Positions 33,112 through 43,316 are shown, counted from the stretch's first letter. The stretch: DNA of 64,000 bases from JAPHSX01 sp041554195 (GCA_041554195.1 JBFFMJ010000011.1:1-64000); one strand, 5' to 3'. Notes: a model not told the origin generated them from the sequence alone. Numbers and translations are program-made.

Positions 33112-34446
33112 ATGCCCCTTAACCTCTCCCGCCATATCCCCAGGGTTGGCTTTGTCAGCCTTGGCTGCCCCAAGGCTACCGTTGATGCCGAACGCATCCT
33201 CACCCGCCTGCGCGCCGAAGGTTACGAGATCTCCCCCAGCTATGACGAGGCCGAACTGGTGATCGTCAACACCTGCGGCTTTATCGATGCCGCGGTGGAA
33301 GAGTCGCTGGATACCATCGGCGAGGCGCTGGCGGAAAACGGCAAGGTGATCGTCACCGGCTGTCTCGGCGCCAAAGAGGGCGTCGTTGAAACCGCCCACC
33401 CGCAGGTGCTCGCCGTCACCGGCCCCGACTCCCTCGACCAGGTGATGGCTGAGATCCACAAGCACCTCCCCCCCAGCCACGACCCCTTCTATGACCTCGT
33501 CCCGGAGGGGGGCATTAAACTCACCCCGCCGCACTACGCCTACATCAAGATCGCCGAGGGGTGTAACCAGAGTTGCAGCTTCTGCATCATCCCCTCGATG
33601 CGCGGCAAGCTGGTGAGCCGCCCCATCGGCGAGATTCTTGAAGAGGCCGAAAAGCTGGTCAACGACGGTGTGCAAGAGCTGCTGATCGTCGCCCAGGATA
33701 CCGCCGCCTACGGCGTCGATCTCAAATATCGCACCGAGTTCTGGGAGGGTCGCCCCCTGAAGAGCGACATCGAAACCCTGGTGCGCCAGCTCGGCAACCT
33801 CGGAGCCTGGGTGCGGCTGCACTACATCTACCCCTACCCCAAGGTCGATAAGCTGGTGGAGCTGATGGCTGAGGGGCTGGTGCTGCCCTATCTCGACATT
33901 CCGCTACAACACGCCAGCCCGAAGATCCTCAAGGCGATGCGCCGCCCCGGTGATGTGGAGAATATCCTCAAGCGTATCGCAAAGTGGCGTGAGATGATTC
34001 CGGAGCTTGCTCTGCGCTCCACCTTTATTGTCGGTTTCCCCGGCGAGACCGAAGAGGATTTTGAAATGCTCCTCGATTTTATGCGCGAGGCGAGACTGGA
34101 TCGTGCCGGCGCCTTCGCCTACTCACCGGTGGAAGGGGCGGTGGCCAATGAACTGGCCGAGTCGGTGCCGGAGGATGTTAAACAGGAGCGCCTGGAACGT
34201 TTCATGGAGCTACAGTCCGCCATTAGTGCCGATAAACTGCAGCAGCGTGTCGGCAATAACTACACCGTGATCATTGACGAGGTACACGACGGCGAGGCGA
34301 TTGGTCGCAGCTACGCCGAGGCCCCCGAGATCGACGGCGTGGTGGTGATTGAAAATGGCGAAGGGCTGGAGCCGGGGGATGTGGTGGATGCCACCATCGT
34401 GGCGGCGGATGAGCATGATCTTTTTGCGCGGGCGGAGCTGGGATAG
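33112..34446 (+). CDS. rimO: Ribosomal protein S12 methylthiotransferase RimO
   Basis: The product is 444 residues. The UPF0004 domain has Cys in SLGCPKATVD, VNTCGFI and VTGCLGAKE (ligands of the auxiliary 4Fe-4S cluster). The radical-SAM motif is CNQSCSFCIIPSMRG (C-x3-C-x2-C). The C-terminal TRAM domain (about 375-444) is acidic, as in RimO. It adds a methylthio group to Asp89 of S12. A shared terminator separates it from the convergent prk gene. Confidence 0.95.
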   Translation: MPLNLSRHIPRVGFVSLGCPKATVDAERILTRLRAEGYEISPSYDEAELVIVNTCGFIDAAVEESLDTIGEALAENGKVIVTGCLGAKEGVVETAHPQVLAVTGPDSLDQVMAEIHKHLPPSHDPFYDLVPEGGIKLTPPHYAYIKIAEGCNQSCSFCIIPSMRGKLVSRPIGEILEEAEKLVNDGVQELLIVAQDTAAYGVDLKYRTEFWEGRPLKSDIETLVRQLGNLGAWVRLHYIYPYPKVDKLVELMAEGLVLPYLDIPLQHASPKILKAMRRPGDVENILKRIAKWREMIPELALRSTFIVGFPGETEEDFEMLLDFMREARLDRAGAFAYSPVEGAVANELAESVPEDVKQERLERFMELQSAISADKLQQRVGNNYTVIIDEVHDGEAIGRSYAEAPEIDGVVVIENGEGLEPGDVVDATIVAADEHDLFARAELG

Positions 34447-34480
34447 CTGAAGGCACGCGGAAAAAATTTTCTTTTGAGCT

Positions 34481-34510
34481 AAAAAAAGGCCCGCTTTCGC
34501 GGGCCTTCTT
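34481..34510. terminator. Bidirectional intrinsic terminator between rimO and prk
   Basis: AAAAAAAGGCCCGC-TTTC-GCGGGCCTTCTT forms a 9-bp GC-rich stem with A- and T-rich flanks. Confidence 0.88.
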
Positions 34511-34533
34511 ATTTCGACACGGCTAAGAGAGGC

Positions 34534-35430
34534 TTAGCCTTTCTTGGCGATCATGTCGTGGATGATGGGGGCCAGGATAATCTCCATGGCGAAGCCCATC
34601 TTGCCGCCAGGCACCACGATGGTGTTGGGGCGGGACATGAAGGAGTTGTCGATCATGTTGAGCAGCATCGGGAAGTCGACGCCAAACTTCTTCGGGTCGC
34701 GGAAGCGGATGACGATGAAGCTCTCATCCGGGGTGGGGATGTCACGCGAGATGAAGGGGTTGGAGGTATCAACCGTCGAGATGCGCTGGAAGTTGATGTC
34801 GGTACGTGAGAACTGCGGGGTGATGTGGTTCACGTAGTCGGGCATGCGACGCAGGATGGTGTCGACGATGACATCGGCACTGTAGCCGCGCTCGGCGCTG
34901 TCGCGGTGGATCTTCTGAATCCACTCCAGGTTGACGATGGGGACTACGCCCACGCCAAGGTCAACGTTGGCAGCCACGTCGGCATCAGCGGTCTTGACCA
35001 GGCCGTGCAGACCCTCGTAGAACAGCACGTCGGTCTCTTCGCTGATATCTTCCCACGGGGTGAACTGGCCGGGTGCGTAGGTGTTGCCATCGTTAAGACG
35101 AGCGCTGTGGTGTACCGATTCCTCATCGCTGTGGATGTAGTAGCGGCGCTGGCACTGTCCGCTCTCACCATAGGCCTTAAAGGTGTTGGCGAGGATGTCG
35201 AAGTGGTTGGCTTCGGGGCCGAAGTGGCTGAAGTTGCCATTGCCTGCAGCCTCGGCCTTGGCCACGGCCTCTTTGAAGGCAACGCGATCCAGGCTGTGGT
35301 AGCTGTCTCCTTCGACGACCAGAGGGGTGATCTCCTGGCGAATAAAGATGTGCTCGAAGGCACGCTTGACGGTGGTGGTACCGGCGCCGGAAGAACCGGT
35401 TACTGCGATAACAGGATGTTTAACAGACAT
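34534..35430 (-). CDS. prkB: Phosphoribulokinase (Calvin cycle), proteobacterial class I
   Basis: The product is 298 residues. The P-loop is VTGSSGAGTTTVKRAFEHIF (about residues 10-28). The Asp/Ser segment EGDSYHSLDR, the RRYYIHSDEESVHH stretch and FYEGLHGLV are typical of the roughly 290-residue proteobacterial enzyme. It makes ribulose 1,5-bisphosphate from ribulose 5-phosphate and ATP, so it marks an autotroph. RuBisCO genes are not in this window. It lies downstream of purD but 228 bases away, so it probably has its own promoter. Confidence 0.95.
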   Translation of the reverse strand: MSVKHPVIAVTGSSGAGTTTVKRAFEHIFIRQEITPLVVEGDSYHSLDRVAFKEAVAKAEAAGNGNFSHFGPEANHFDILANTFKAYGESGQCQRRYYIHSDEESVHHSARLNDGNTYAPGQFTPWEDISEETDVLFYEGLHGLVKTADADVAANVDLGVGVVPIVNLEWIQKIHRDSAERGYSADVIVDTILRRMPDYVNHITPQFSRTDINFQRISTVDTSNPFISRDIPTPDESFIVIRFRDPKKFGVDFPMLLNMIDNSFMSRPNTIVVPGGKMGFAMEIILAPIIHDMIAKKG

Positions 35431-35658
35431 AGGTCTACTCCAAAACTAACTTAAATTCTTTTATTTCAGCAACTTAGAAATTTTGACCGCACATTTTATC
35501 TGAAACGGTGGGGGGAGTCTCGGAAAAAAAAGGGTTTTCTCGCTACAAATGCGCTTACTTATTGATTTTGAATGATTTTGTAGGATCGGTGCCCGCGTCG
35601 CGAATGGTTGGATAAGGCCCTATTCGGTCCGGCGGCGTGCAGCCTACAGCCGGTTGGC

Positions 35659-36945
35659 TTAGTTTTTTTCGCGGGCGATGGCGCGATAGCCGATGTCGCG
35701 ACGCATGAACATGCCGTTCCAGCTGATCTTGTCGGCCAGCGCATAGGCCTTCTGCTGCGCCTCGCTGACGCTGTTACCCAAGGCGGTGGCACACAGTACG
35801 CGACCACCGGCGGTGACGACCTTGCCGTCGCTCTGGGCGGTGCCGGCATGGAAGATCTTGGCATCGGCGGAATCGGCACCGTCAAGGCCGTTGATCACAT
35901 CGCCCTTGGCGTAGTCACCGGGGTAGCCGCCAGCCGCCAGTACGACACCCATCGCGGCGCGTTCGTCCCACACGGCGCTGGCAGTGTCGAGTTTGCGATC
36001 CAGCGCGCTGTTGCAGAGTGCCACCAGGTCGGATTTAAGGCGCATCATGATCGGCTGGGTCTCCGGGTCACCGAAGCGGCAGTTGTATTCGATGACCTTC
36101 GGTGCGCCCTCGGCGTTAATCATCAGGCCGGCGTAAAGGAAACCGGTGTAGGGGTTGCCCTCGGCGGCCATCCCCTCGACGGTGGGGATGATGACCTCTT
36201 TCATAATACGGTCATGGATCGCCGGGGTGACCACCGGGGCGGGGGAGTAGGCCCCCATGCCGCCGGTGTTGGGGCCGCTGTCGCCTTCGCCCACGCGCTT
36301 GTGATCCTGGGAGGTGGCCATCGGCAGGATGTTCTTACCATCGACCATGACGATGAAGCTCGCCTCCTCGCCCTCCAGGAACTCTTCGATCACGACGCGG
36401 TGACCGGCCTCGCCAAAGGCGTTACCGGCGAGCATGTCGCGTACCGCCGCCTCGGCCTCTTCCTGCGTCATCGCGACGATCACGCCCTTACCGGCGGCCA
36501 GCCCGTCGGCCTTGATGACGATGGGGGCACCCATCTCTTGCAAATAGGCCAGTGCCGGATCGATCTCGGTAAAGTTCTGGTAGCCGCCGGTGGGGATGTT
36601 GTGGCGGGCGAGAAAATCCTTGGTGAAGGCCTTGGAGCCCTCCAGCTGTGAGGCCCCCTTGCTTGGGCCAAAGCAGCGCAGACCGGCGGTCTCGAAGGCA
36701 TCGACCACGCCAATCACCAGTGGTGCCTCGGGGCCGACGATGGTCAGGTCGATGTCGTGCTCTTTGGCGAAGGCGATCAGCTCGTCGACCGCCTCGACGC
36801 CGATGTTGATGTTCTCAAGCTTCGCCTCGCGGGCGGTGCCGGCGTTGCCGGGGGCGACAAAGACGGTCTCCACCTCGGGCGACTGTGCCGCCTTCCAGCC
36901 CAGGGCGTGCTCGCGCCCACCACTTCCGATCACCAGTACCTTCAT
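35659..36945 (-). CDS. purD: Phosphoribosylamine-glycine ligase
   Basis: The product is 428 residues. It starts MKVLVIGSGGREHALGWK, contains the PurD-typical GPSKGASQLEGSKAFTKDFLARHNIPT entry to the ATP-grasp domain, GLAAGKGVIVA, and EYNCRFGDPETQ near the metal site. It catalyses ligation of glycine to phosphoribosylamine in purine synthesis. The start overlaps the stop of the upstream LtaS-like gene by four bases (ATGA), so the two are translationally coupled. purH is 4.7 kb away on the same strand. Confidence 0.96.
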   Translation of the reverse strand: MKVLVIGSGGREHALGWKAAQSPEVETVFVAPGNAGTAREAKLENINIGVEAVDELIAFAKEHDIDLTIVGPEAPLVIGVVDAFETAGLRCFGPSKGASQLEGSKAFTKDFLARHNIPTGGYQNFTEIDPALAYLQEMGAPIVIKADGLAAGKGVIVAMTQEEAEAAVRDMLAGNAFGEAGHRVVIEEFLEGEEASFIVMVDGKNILPMATSQDHKRVGEGDSGPNTGGMGAYSPAPVVTPAIHDRIMKEVIIPTVEGMAAEGNPYTGFLYAGLMINAEGAPKVIEYNCRFGDPETQPIMMRLKSDLVALCNSALDRKLDTASAVWDERAAMGVVLAAGGYPGDYAKGDVINGLDGADSADAKIFHAGTAQSDGKVVTAGGRVLCATALGNSVSEAQQKAYALADKISWNGMFMRRDIGYRAIAREKN

Positions 36946-38996
36946 TGCTCTGCCCTTGTCTCGTTGTTGTTGGTTCCCGTCGCCAGTGTTGTGGCATTTT
37001 CAATGCGCGGGTTGTTGCTGCTGATGTAGCGGGCGCTTTCGTAGAGGCCACGGGTAAGTGCCTCCATCTGTTGCGCCTGCTGCGGGTATTGCTCGATCAG
37101 GTTTTGCCGCGGTTCATCGCTGTGGATGCGGTGCAGCTGCTTGCCCTCGCCCTGTAGCGGCATGCGGAAGTAGAACTCCTCATTGACCACGCCAATGGTG
37201 GTGTTGGCCGCGTGGGCGATGATAAAGGCGTGGCGGTCATTGTCAAATGCCGGATTGAACAGGTCGCGCCCCAGGGTGGTATTGATGTGCGGCTGGCCGC
37301 TAAGGCTGGCCAGCGAGGTAAACACATCGACTTCGCTGGCGACGGTGTTAAGTACCTTGCCCTCGGGGATCAGCACGGGGTTGTAGATAACGAAGGGGAC
37401 GCGGTTCATGCCGAGCCCTACCTGGGTATCGGCCTTATGGGTGTGGATACCGGCATTCCCGGCGATACCGTGGTCGCCGAAAAAGGCGAACAGGGTGTTG
37501 TCGAAATAGCCCGCCTTTTTCACCTCGCGCATGAACCAGCCGATGCTGTGATCCATAAAGCGGTAGGAGTTGAACTCCTCCTCCGATTCAAAGCCGTGTT
37601 TCGCCAGCATCTCGGCCGTGGCGCTCTTTAGCTCAAAGCCCTCATTGTCTTCGGGGATGGTGTAGGGACGGTGGTTGCCGGAGGTCTGGATCACCGCGAC
37701 AAAGGGTTTTTTCTCGTGCTGCAGCACCTTGTGCGCCTCTTTGAAGAGGTCGAGATCAGAGATCCCCCAGACATCCACTTCAGGGGAGTCGTAGCTTCCC
37801 TCCTCGTGAATCTGCAGGTCGCGAATATTGTTGCCCAGCAGGCCACGGATATTGCCCCAGCTGGCGCTGCCGCCAAGGAAGTAGTGACGCTCATATCCGG
37901 CGAACTGATCCATCACCACCTGCTGGTTGACCACCCTGGGGTTGCGCGAGGAGGTCTCGCCCAGCTGCACGTCGGGGATGCCGGTGACGGCGGCAAATAC
38001 CGAGCGGGCGGTGCCGGTGGTCGGGGTGTAGAAGTTTTTAAAGTAGAGGCCGTCGGCGGCCACCGCATCGAAGTAGGGGGTGGGGTGTAGTGGGTTACCG
38101 GAGAGGCCCGACTTGTAGGCGGCGAAGGATTCGAGGATCACCACCACCACGTTATAGGGCTTGTCGGGGTGTTGCGCGGGCACCACCTGGCGCAGGTAGT
38201 TGAGTATGTCTGCATCGTGATGATCGACCGCCAGATAGTCGGCAATCTGTGGATAGTAGCGGCGCGCGGCCTTTTCATCATAGAGCTGCCTGTGGGCGTT
38301 GACATAGGTCTCATAGAAATAGAGCACCGGATTAAAGGTGACCGAGGAGGCGAAGCTGTGACTGCTGAAAAAGGCGTCGGACCAGCGCAGCGGGTAGGCC
38401 GAGATCTTGCCGTAGAGGCCGAATAGCACTACAAAAAAGGTAACGGAGACCATGCCCGCCTTGCGCCAGCCCCGTAACGGCTGGTGGGGGCTGGTGGCAT
38501 AGCGGCGTAACAACTGGCGTATCCCCAGGGTGACACCGCTGAACAGCAGCAGCAGGGCGACAGACCAGGGCACCACCGGGTAGCTCTGCCACACCATCTC
38601 CAGCGAGATCAGCGGGTTGGCAAGAAAACGCAGCGCGCTGGAGTCGAGCCGCGTATGCAGGTAGGCGAAGTGGCTGAAATCGGTGACGTAAACGAGTACC
38701 GTGATAATGGTGGCGAGCAGCAGATAGCCCAGCCACAGGCCGCGCCCCACTCGTCCTTCAAACGGGCTTAGCGGTCGCAGCCAGCCGAGCAGCAACAGCG
38801 GTAATACGATGAGCAGCGCCAGGCGCAGGTCAAACTTCAAACCGAGGTAGAGGGCCTGCAACAGATCGCCGCCCAGCAGCGGGTCATTGGGGTTATCGAA
38901 CAGCTGCCAGAACACCAGCCGCGCCGCCGAGAAGGCGAGGGTATAGAACAGCACCAGCAGGGCGGCAAGTCGGGTCAGGCGGGGAAGTCGGTTCAT
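36942..38996 (-). CDS. LtaS-like membrane sulfatase / phosphoglycerol transferase family
   Basis: The product is 684 residues. Five membrane helices occupy about 1-215. The extracytoplasmic sulfatase-fold domain follows with VVVVILESFAAYKSG (metal Glu), the nucleophile Thr in FYTPTTGTARSVFAAVTG, and FFGDHGIAGNAGIHTHK (metal Asp-His). Relatives transfer phosphoglycerol or phosphoethanolamine to glycans or lipids. In Gram-negatives the acceptor is usually osmoregulated glucan or lipid A, but here it is unknown. It shares ATGA with purD downstream. Confidence 0.85.
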   Translation of the reverse strand: MNRLPRLTRLAALLVLFYTLAFSAARLVFWQLFDNPNDPLLGGDLLQALYLGLKFDLRLALLIVLPLLLLGWLRPLSPFEGRVGRGLWLGYLLLATIITVLVYVTDFSHFAYLHTRLDSSALRFLANPLISLEMVWQSYPVVPWSVALLLLFSGVTLGIRQLLRRYATSPHQPLRGWRKAGMVSVTFFVVLFGLYGKISAYPLRWSDAFFSSHSFASSVTFNPVLYFYETYVNAHRQLYDEKAARRYYPQIADYLAVDHHDADILNYLRQVVPAQHPDKPYNVVVVILESFAAYKSGLSGNPLHPTPYFDAVAADGLYFKNFYTPTTGTARSVFAAVTGIPDVQLGETSSRNPRVVNQQVVMDQFAGYERHYFLGGSASWGNIRGLLGNNIRDLQIHEEGSYDSPEVDVWGISDLDLFKEAHKVLQHEKKPFVAVIQTSGNHRPYTIPEDNEGFELKSATAEMLAKHGFESEEEFNSYRFMDHSIGWFMREVKKAGYFDNTLFAFFGDHGIAGNAGIHTHKADTQVGLGMNRVPFVIYNPVLIPEGKVLNTVASEVDVFTSLASLSGQPHINTTLGRDLFNPAFDNDRHAFIIAHAANTTIGVVNEEFYFRMPLQGEGKQLHRIHSDEPRQNLIEQYPQQAQQMEALTRGLYESARYISSNNPRIENATTLATGTNNNETRAEQ

Positions 38997-39149
38997 CGGG
39001 TTCTGTCAGTTGGTAATCGCGGTTCAAAAGCAGCCGGGATTGTATCATAGGGCGGCATAGCGGTATGGTGCGCTACGTGCAGTTGGTCACGGGATCGGGG
39101 AGAAAGTTCCCCGCGCAACAGGATTTGGCGGACGGGTGAGGGCGAAGAG

Positions 39150-40493
39150 ATGGGTGTAACAGGTTGGCCGTGGCGCGGTGTGCGCTGGATATTTCTGGGC
39201 TTTCTGCTGCTGGTGCTGCTGCTTAGCGCCGGGCGCATGGGGCAGGTCTACCTTGATAGTCGCCTGCAGGGCGAACGCGGCCCCTACCTGCAGATGCCCG
39301 CCGCGGACGGCATGACGGTTCGCTGGCAGAGCCAGAACGCCGAAAAGGGGGTGCTGCGTTACGGCACTGCCCCCGACCAGCTCGACCAGCAGCGCGAGGG
39401 GCCTGTAGCCAAGATCCATGAGCTGCGCCTGAGCGGATTGAAGCCCGACAGCCGTTACTACTACAGCGTGGGTGGGGCGGTACATGCCTTTCGCACCGCA
39501 CCGCTACCCGGTGCCAAACGTCCGCTACGCCTCTGGGTACAGGGCGATCCGGGCCGCGCCATCCCCTCCACCCTGCAGGGACGCGATGCGGCAATGCGGT
39601 GGGCCGCCGCCCACCCGCGCGCGGGCCTGCCCGATCTCGACCTGTGGCTCACCACCGGCGACAACGCCTACAGCTCCGGCAAGGATGCCGAGTTCCAGCA
39701 GCACCTGTTCGACACCTATCCGAAACTCCTGCCAACGGTTCCCTATCTGCCCGTACACGGTAACCACGATGCTCGTCGTAACACCTTCTATCAGCTCTTC
39801 ACCTTCCCCACGGGGGGGGAGGCCGGTGGCCTGCCCTCCGGCAGCGAACATTTCTTCTCCATGGACTATGGACAGCTACACCTGATCTTCCTCGATACCC
39901 ACGATGGTGACCTCGATACACAGAGCGCCATGTTGCAGTGGCTGCAACGCGACCTCGCCGCAACAAAACAGCGCTGGATCATCGCCTTCATGCACCACCC
40001 GCCCTACAGCAAGGGCTCACACGACTCCGATGACGACGGCGACAGCCGCGGGCGCATGCGTCAGGTACGCGAAAATGTTGTGCCGCTGCTGGAACAGGGT
40101 GGCGTAGACCTCGTACTGTTTGGTCACAGCCACGTCTATGAGCGCTCACACCTTATGGCCTGTCACTATGGGGAGTCCGAGTCGTTTGCCCCGGCGATGA
40201 ACCTGCAAAGAAATGAACAGGGCCGTTACACCAAATCAATCAACCGACAATCGCACAGCGGGACGATATACAACGTTGTCGGTTCCAGTGCCTATGCCGA
40301 TTATGGTGATCTCGATCACCCTGCTATGGCTGTTGCTAAGCGTGAGTTGGGGTCGTTGATGATCGATGTGACAAAGACCAAATTGAGTGCCAGATTTCTC
40401 TCGCCCGCTGGTGTCGTGCTCGACCGATATGAGATAACAAAAGATGTTGATAGCGAAGTGAAACAGCAAAATTGCAGTCAGCAGCTACACTAG
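39150..40493 (+). CDS. Purple-acid-phosphatase-like metallophosphoesterase
   Basis: The product is 447 residues. An N-terminal hydrophobic segment (about 13-30) anchors or exports it. A fibronectin-III-like PAP N-domain (about 40-120, with LRLSGLKPDSRYYYSVGG) precedes the metallophosphatase domain. Metal motifs are QGDPG, TGDNAY, HGNHD, MHHPPYS and GHSHVYERS, the set of dinuclear purple acid phosphatases. It is presumably periplasmic and releases phosphate from organic esters. It diverges from the LtaS-like gene, and both may be tied to phosphate metabolism. Confidence 0.87.
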   Translation: MGVTGWPWRGVRWIFLGFLLLVLLLSAGRMGQVYLDSRLQGERGPYLQMPAADGMTVRWQSQNAEKGVLRYGTAPDQLDQQREGPVAKIHELRLSGLKPDSRYYYSVGGAVHAFRTAPLPGAKRPLRLWVQGDPGRAIPSTLQGRDAAMRWAAAHPRAGLPDLDLWLTTGDNAYSSGKDAEFQQHLFDTYPKLLPTVPYLPVHGNHDARRNTFYQLFTFPTGGEAGGLPSGSEHFFSMDYGQLHLIFLDTHDGDLDTQSAMLQWLQRDLAATKQRWIIAFMHHPPYSKGSHDSDDDGDSRGRMRQVRENVVPLLEQGGVDLVLFGHSHVYERSHLMACHYGESESFAPAMNLQRNEQGRYTKSINRQSHSGTIYNVVGSSAYADYGDLDHPAMAVAKRELGSLMIDVTKTKLSARFLSPAGVVLDRYEITKDVDSEVKQQNCSQQLH

Positions 40494-40597
40494 AAAACGT
40501 ATCCAATGAATAGCTGAGGTGGGAGACAGGACCGTGTTATGTAATCCGAATTGCTTCTGCTGAACATCACACCGTTTCATGGTGTGAGGGTGTCATT

Positions 40598-41616
40598 ATG
40601 GTAATAAAACTCTTCAGCCTTTTATCGATTTTATACTTTTCGGGGTTATTGCTCCTGTCAGGCGCCGTGAGCGCCGATGATGAGCGAGGGGCGCACTTTA
40701 TCAGCGTACAGCTGGAGAATGACTCGATTAATAATAAGAATGATGGCTACTATACCAATGGTATGGAAGTTTCGTTACTGCGTGGTGAGGAGCTCCCCCT
40801 GAGTGGCTGCAGTCCGTCGCGAATTGGATACCATTTTATCAAAATGGCACCGACCTGAATTTTGTTAGCTACTCTTTTGGTCAAAAACTATATACCCCTT
40901 TAGAAACAGAGGTGGATACACTCGTGGTTAATGAGCGCCCCTATGCGGCTTATCTTTACGCCACGATGGCGATCATGTCACGCATTGATCATGATGAGCG
41001 CTTTGATAGTGGCAATATGTTAGAGCTGACGCTGGGACTGGTCGGGCCCAGTGCATTGGGGGAGGAGACACAAAACACGATTCACCGCTTACTCGGATAT
41101 GATCGATCCTATGGCTGGGGCCATCAACTGCAGGACGAGCTGACTATGGGTATTACCTACTCAAGACTCTGGCGTATGGTGCGTAAGGCTTCTGCTGGGC
41201 TGGAGTATGGTGTTAATTCCCACCTCACCTTTGCACTCGGCAATGCCGAGACCTATGGCTCAGCTGGACTTATGTTGCGGCTGGGTGACAACCTCCGGCG
41301 AGACCTTAATCCCCCCAATATCCGCCCATCCTTTCCCGGTGTTTCATATTATCAATCACTGGAGGGCGTCGACTGGTATGGCTTTCTGGGCCATGAGGTA
41401 CGTTGGGTAGGTAGAGATATTTTTCTCGATGGTAATACCTTTGTTGATAGTCACCGTGTAGCTAAAGAGCCGTGGGTCGGTGATACACAGTACGGTATCG
41501 TCTTTGTACACCGTGATATTCGCCTGTCGCTAAGTACTACGGTGCGTACTCGTGAGTTTAAGGCGCAGCAGGAGGATAGTACCTACCGGGCGATTAATGT
41601 GTCGTTCCGTTACTGA
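40598..41616 (+). pseudogene. lpxR: LpxR-family lipid A 3'-O-deacylase, frameshifted
   Basis: ATG 40598 opens a signal peptide (SAVSA-D) and VQLENDSINNKNDGYYTNGMEVSLL, the LpxR entry with LEND and YTNG. The frame breaks in the five-C run at 40795-40799. One extra C would give LPPEWLQSVANW and join the next frame, which carries FGQKLYTP, ERPYAAYLYA, GWGHQLQDE and a barrel end with F-R-Y. The repaired length, about 339 residues, fits the family. LpxR removes acyl chains from lipid A in the outer membrane. As read, the product stops at residue 86. True mutation, phase variation and sequencing error remain possible. Confidence 0.78.
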
Positions 41617-41646
41617 GTGTGGAAGTGCGGCAGGTGTATAGGGACG

Positions 41647-41676
41647 AAAAAAAGGGCCGCATCAGCGGCCCTTTTT
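41647..41676. terminator. Bidirectional intrinsic terminator between lpxR and purH
   Basis: AAAAAGGGCCGC-ATCA-GCGGCCCTTTTT lies between convergent genes. Confidence 0.9.
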
Positions 41677-41694
41677 CATGGAGTGGCTTCCGAT

Positions 41695-43254
41695 TTAGTG
41701 CCGGAAGTGGCGCATCCCGGTAAACACCATCGCCATACCGTGCTCGTCGGCGGCGGCGATCACCTCATCATCACGCATCGAACCGCCGGGCTGGATCACC
41801 GCGGCGATGCCTGCCTCGGCGGCGCTGTCGATGCCGTCGCGGAAGGGGAAGAAGGCATCGGATGCCATCACCGAACCCTGCACGGTGAGACCCGCGTGTT
41901 CGGCTTTAATGCCGGCGATACGCGCGGAGTTGATGCGGCTCATCTGGCCGGCGCCGACGCCGATGGTCATGTTCTCGTTGCCGTAGACGATGGCGTTGGA
42001 CTTGACGAACTTGGCGACGCGCCAGCTGAACATCAGGTCGGCCATCTCCTGCTCGGTGGGTGGGCGCTTGGAGACCACTTTAATCTCGTTGGTCAGCAGC
42101 AGGTCGTTGGATTGCACCAGCAGGCCGCCGTTAACGCGTTTGAAGTCGAGGGTTTCCAGTGAGCCGTCCCAGCTGCCGCACTCCAGCACGCGCACGTTTT
42201 TCTTTTCCGAGAGGACTTCCATCGCTTCCTGTGAAACTGTCGGCGCGATGATCACCTCGACGAACTGGCGGTCGATGATGGTGCGGGCGGTGTGGCCATC
42301 GAGCTCGCCGTTAAAGGCGATGATGCCGCCGAAGGCGGACTCGGGATCGGTGCTGTAGGCGCGGTCGTAGGCGGTGACCATGTCCTGACCGATGGCAACA
42401 CCACAGGGGTTGGCGTGTTTGACGATGACGCAGGCGGGGCCTTCGTCGAACTGCTTTACACACTCCAGCGCGGCATCGGTGTCGCCGATGTTGTTGTAGC
42501 TGAGCTCCTTGCCCTGCAGCTGGCGGGCGGTGGAGATGGAACCGGCAGGGGCGTTCTGCTCGACAAAGAAGGCGGCCTTCTGGTGCGGGTTCTCGCCGTA
42601 GCGCATGGTCTGCACCTGCTGTACCTGCAGGTTGAAGGTGCGTGGGAAGTCGGACTTCTCCTCACCGGAGACCAGCTTGCCGAGGTGGTTGGCGATCATG
42701 CCGTCGTAGCGGGCGGTGTGCTCGTAGGTCTTTACCGCGAGGTCGAAACGGGTCTCGTAGCTGGTGGCGTTGTTGTTGGCCTTCATCTCGTCGAGTACGC
42801 GGCCGTAGTCGCCCGTATCCACCACGATGGTGACATCCTTGTGGTTCTTCGCCGCGGCGCGAATCATGGTGGGACCGCCGATGTCGATGTTCTCGATGGC
42901 GTCTTCCAGGGTGCAGTCGGGCTTGGCCACGGTCTGCTCGAAGGGGTATAGGTTGACCACCACCATGTCGATACCGCCGATGTTGTGTTCGGCCATTACC
43001 GCATCATCACGGCCGCGACGCCCCAGGATGCCGCCATGGATCTTCGGGTGCAGGGTCTTGACCCGGCCATCCATCATCTCGGGGAAGCCGGTGTAGTCGC
43101 CGACCTCGATCACCGCGATGCCGCTATCGGCCAGCAGTTTGGCGGTGCCGCCGGTGGAGAGGAGTTCCACGCCGAGCTCGCTAAGCTCTTTGGCGAAATC
43201 GACGATGCCGGTTTTGTCGGAGACGCTGATCAGGGCGCGTTTGATGGTGTTCAT
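41695..43254 (-). CDS. purH: Bifunctional AICAR transformylase / IMP cyclohydrolase
   Basis: The product is 519 residues. The N-terminal MGS-like cyclohydrolase domain (RALISVSDKTGIVDFAKELSELG, then DGRVKTLHPKIHGGIL) is followed by the AICAR transformylase domain with KHANPCGVA and RINSARIAGIKA, and the end SMRDDEVIAAADEHGMAMVFTGMRHFRH. It catalyses the last two steps of IMP synthesis. It lies 62 bases after fis in the conserved order dusB-fis-purH. Confidence 0.97.
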   Translation of the reverse strand: MNTIKRALISVSDKTGIVDFAKELSELGVELLSTGGTAKLLADSGIAVIEVGDYTGFPEMMDGRVKTLHPKIHGGILGRRGRDDAVMAEHNIGGIDMVVVNLYPFEQTVAKPDCTLEDAIENIDIGGPTMIRAAAKNHKDVTIVVDTGDYGRVLDEMKANNNATSYETRFDLAVKTYEHTARYDGMIANHLGKLVSGEEKSDFPRTFNLQVQQVQTMRYGENPHQKAAFFVEQNAPAGSISTARQLQGKELSYNNIGDTDAALECVKQFDEGPACVIVKHANPCGVAIGQDMVTAYDRAYSTDPESAFGGIIAFNGELDGHTARTIIDRQFVEVIIAPTVSQEAMEVLSEKKNVRVLECGSWDGSLETLDFKRVNGGLLVQSNDLLLTNEIKVVSKRPPTEQEMADLMFSWRVAKFVKSNAIVYGNENMTIGVGAGQMSRINSARIAGIKAEHAGLTVQGSVMASDAFFPFRDGIDSAAEAGIAAVIQPGGSMRDDEVIAAADEHGMAMVFTGMRHFRH

Positions 43255-43316
43255 CTTCTCTTCCTGTAGGCTGAGGCAGCCACCGGGGCGGGTGCCGGGT
43301 CAAAATGGGTTTGGGA

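Noticed and set aside
35608..36651. 347-residue open frame opposite purD
   Set aside because: Antisense of a clear conserved gene; composition is Gly/His/Asp-rich without motifs.
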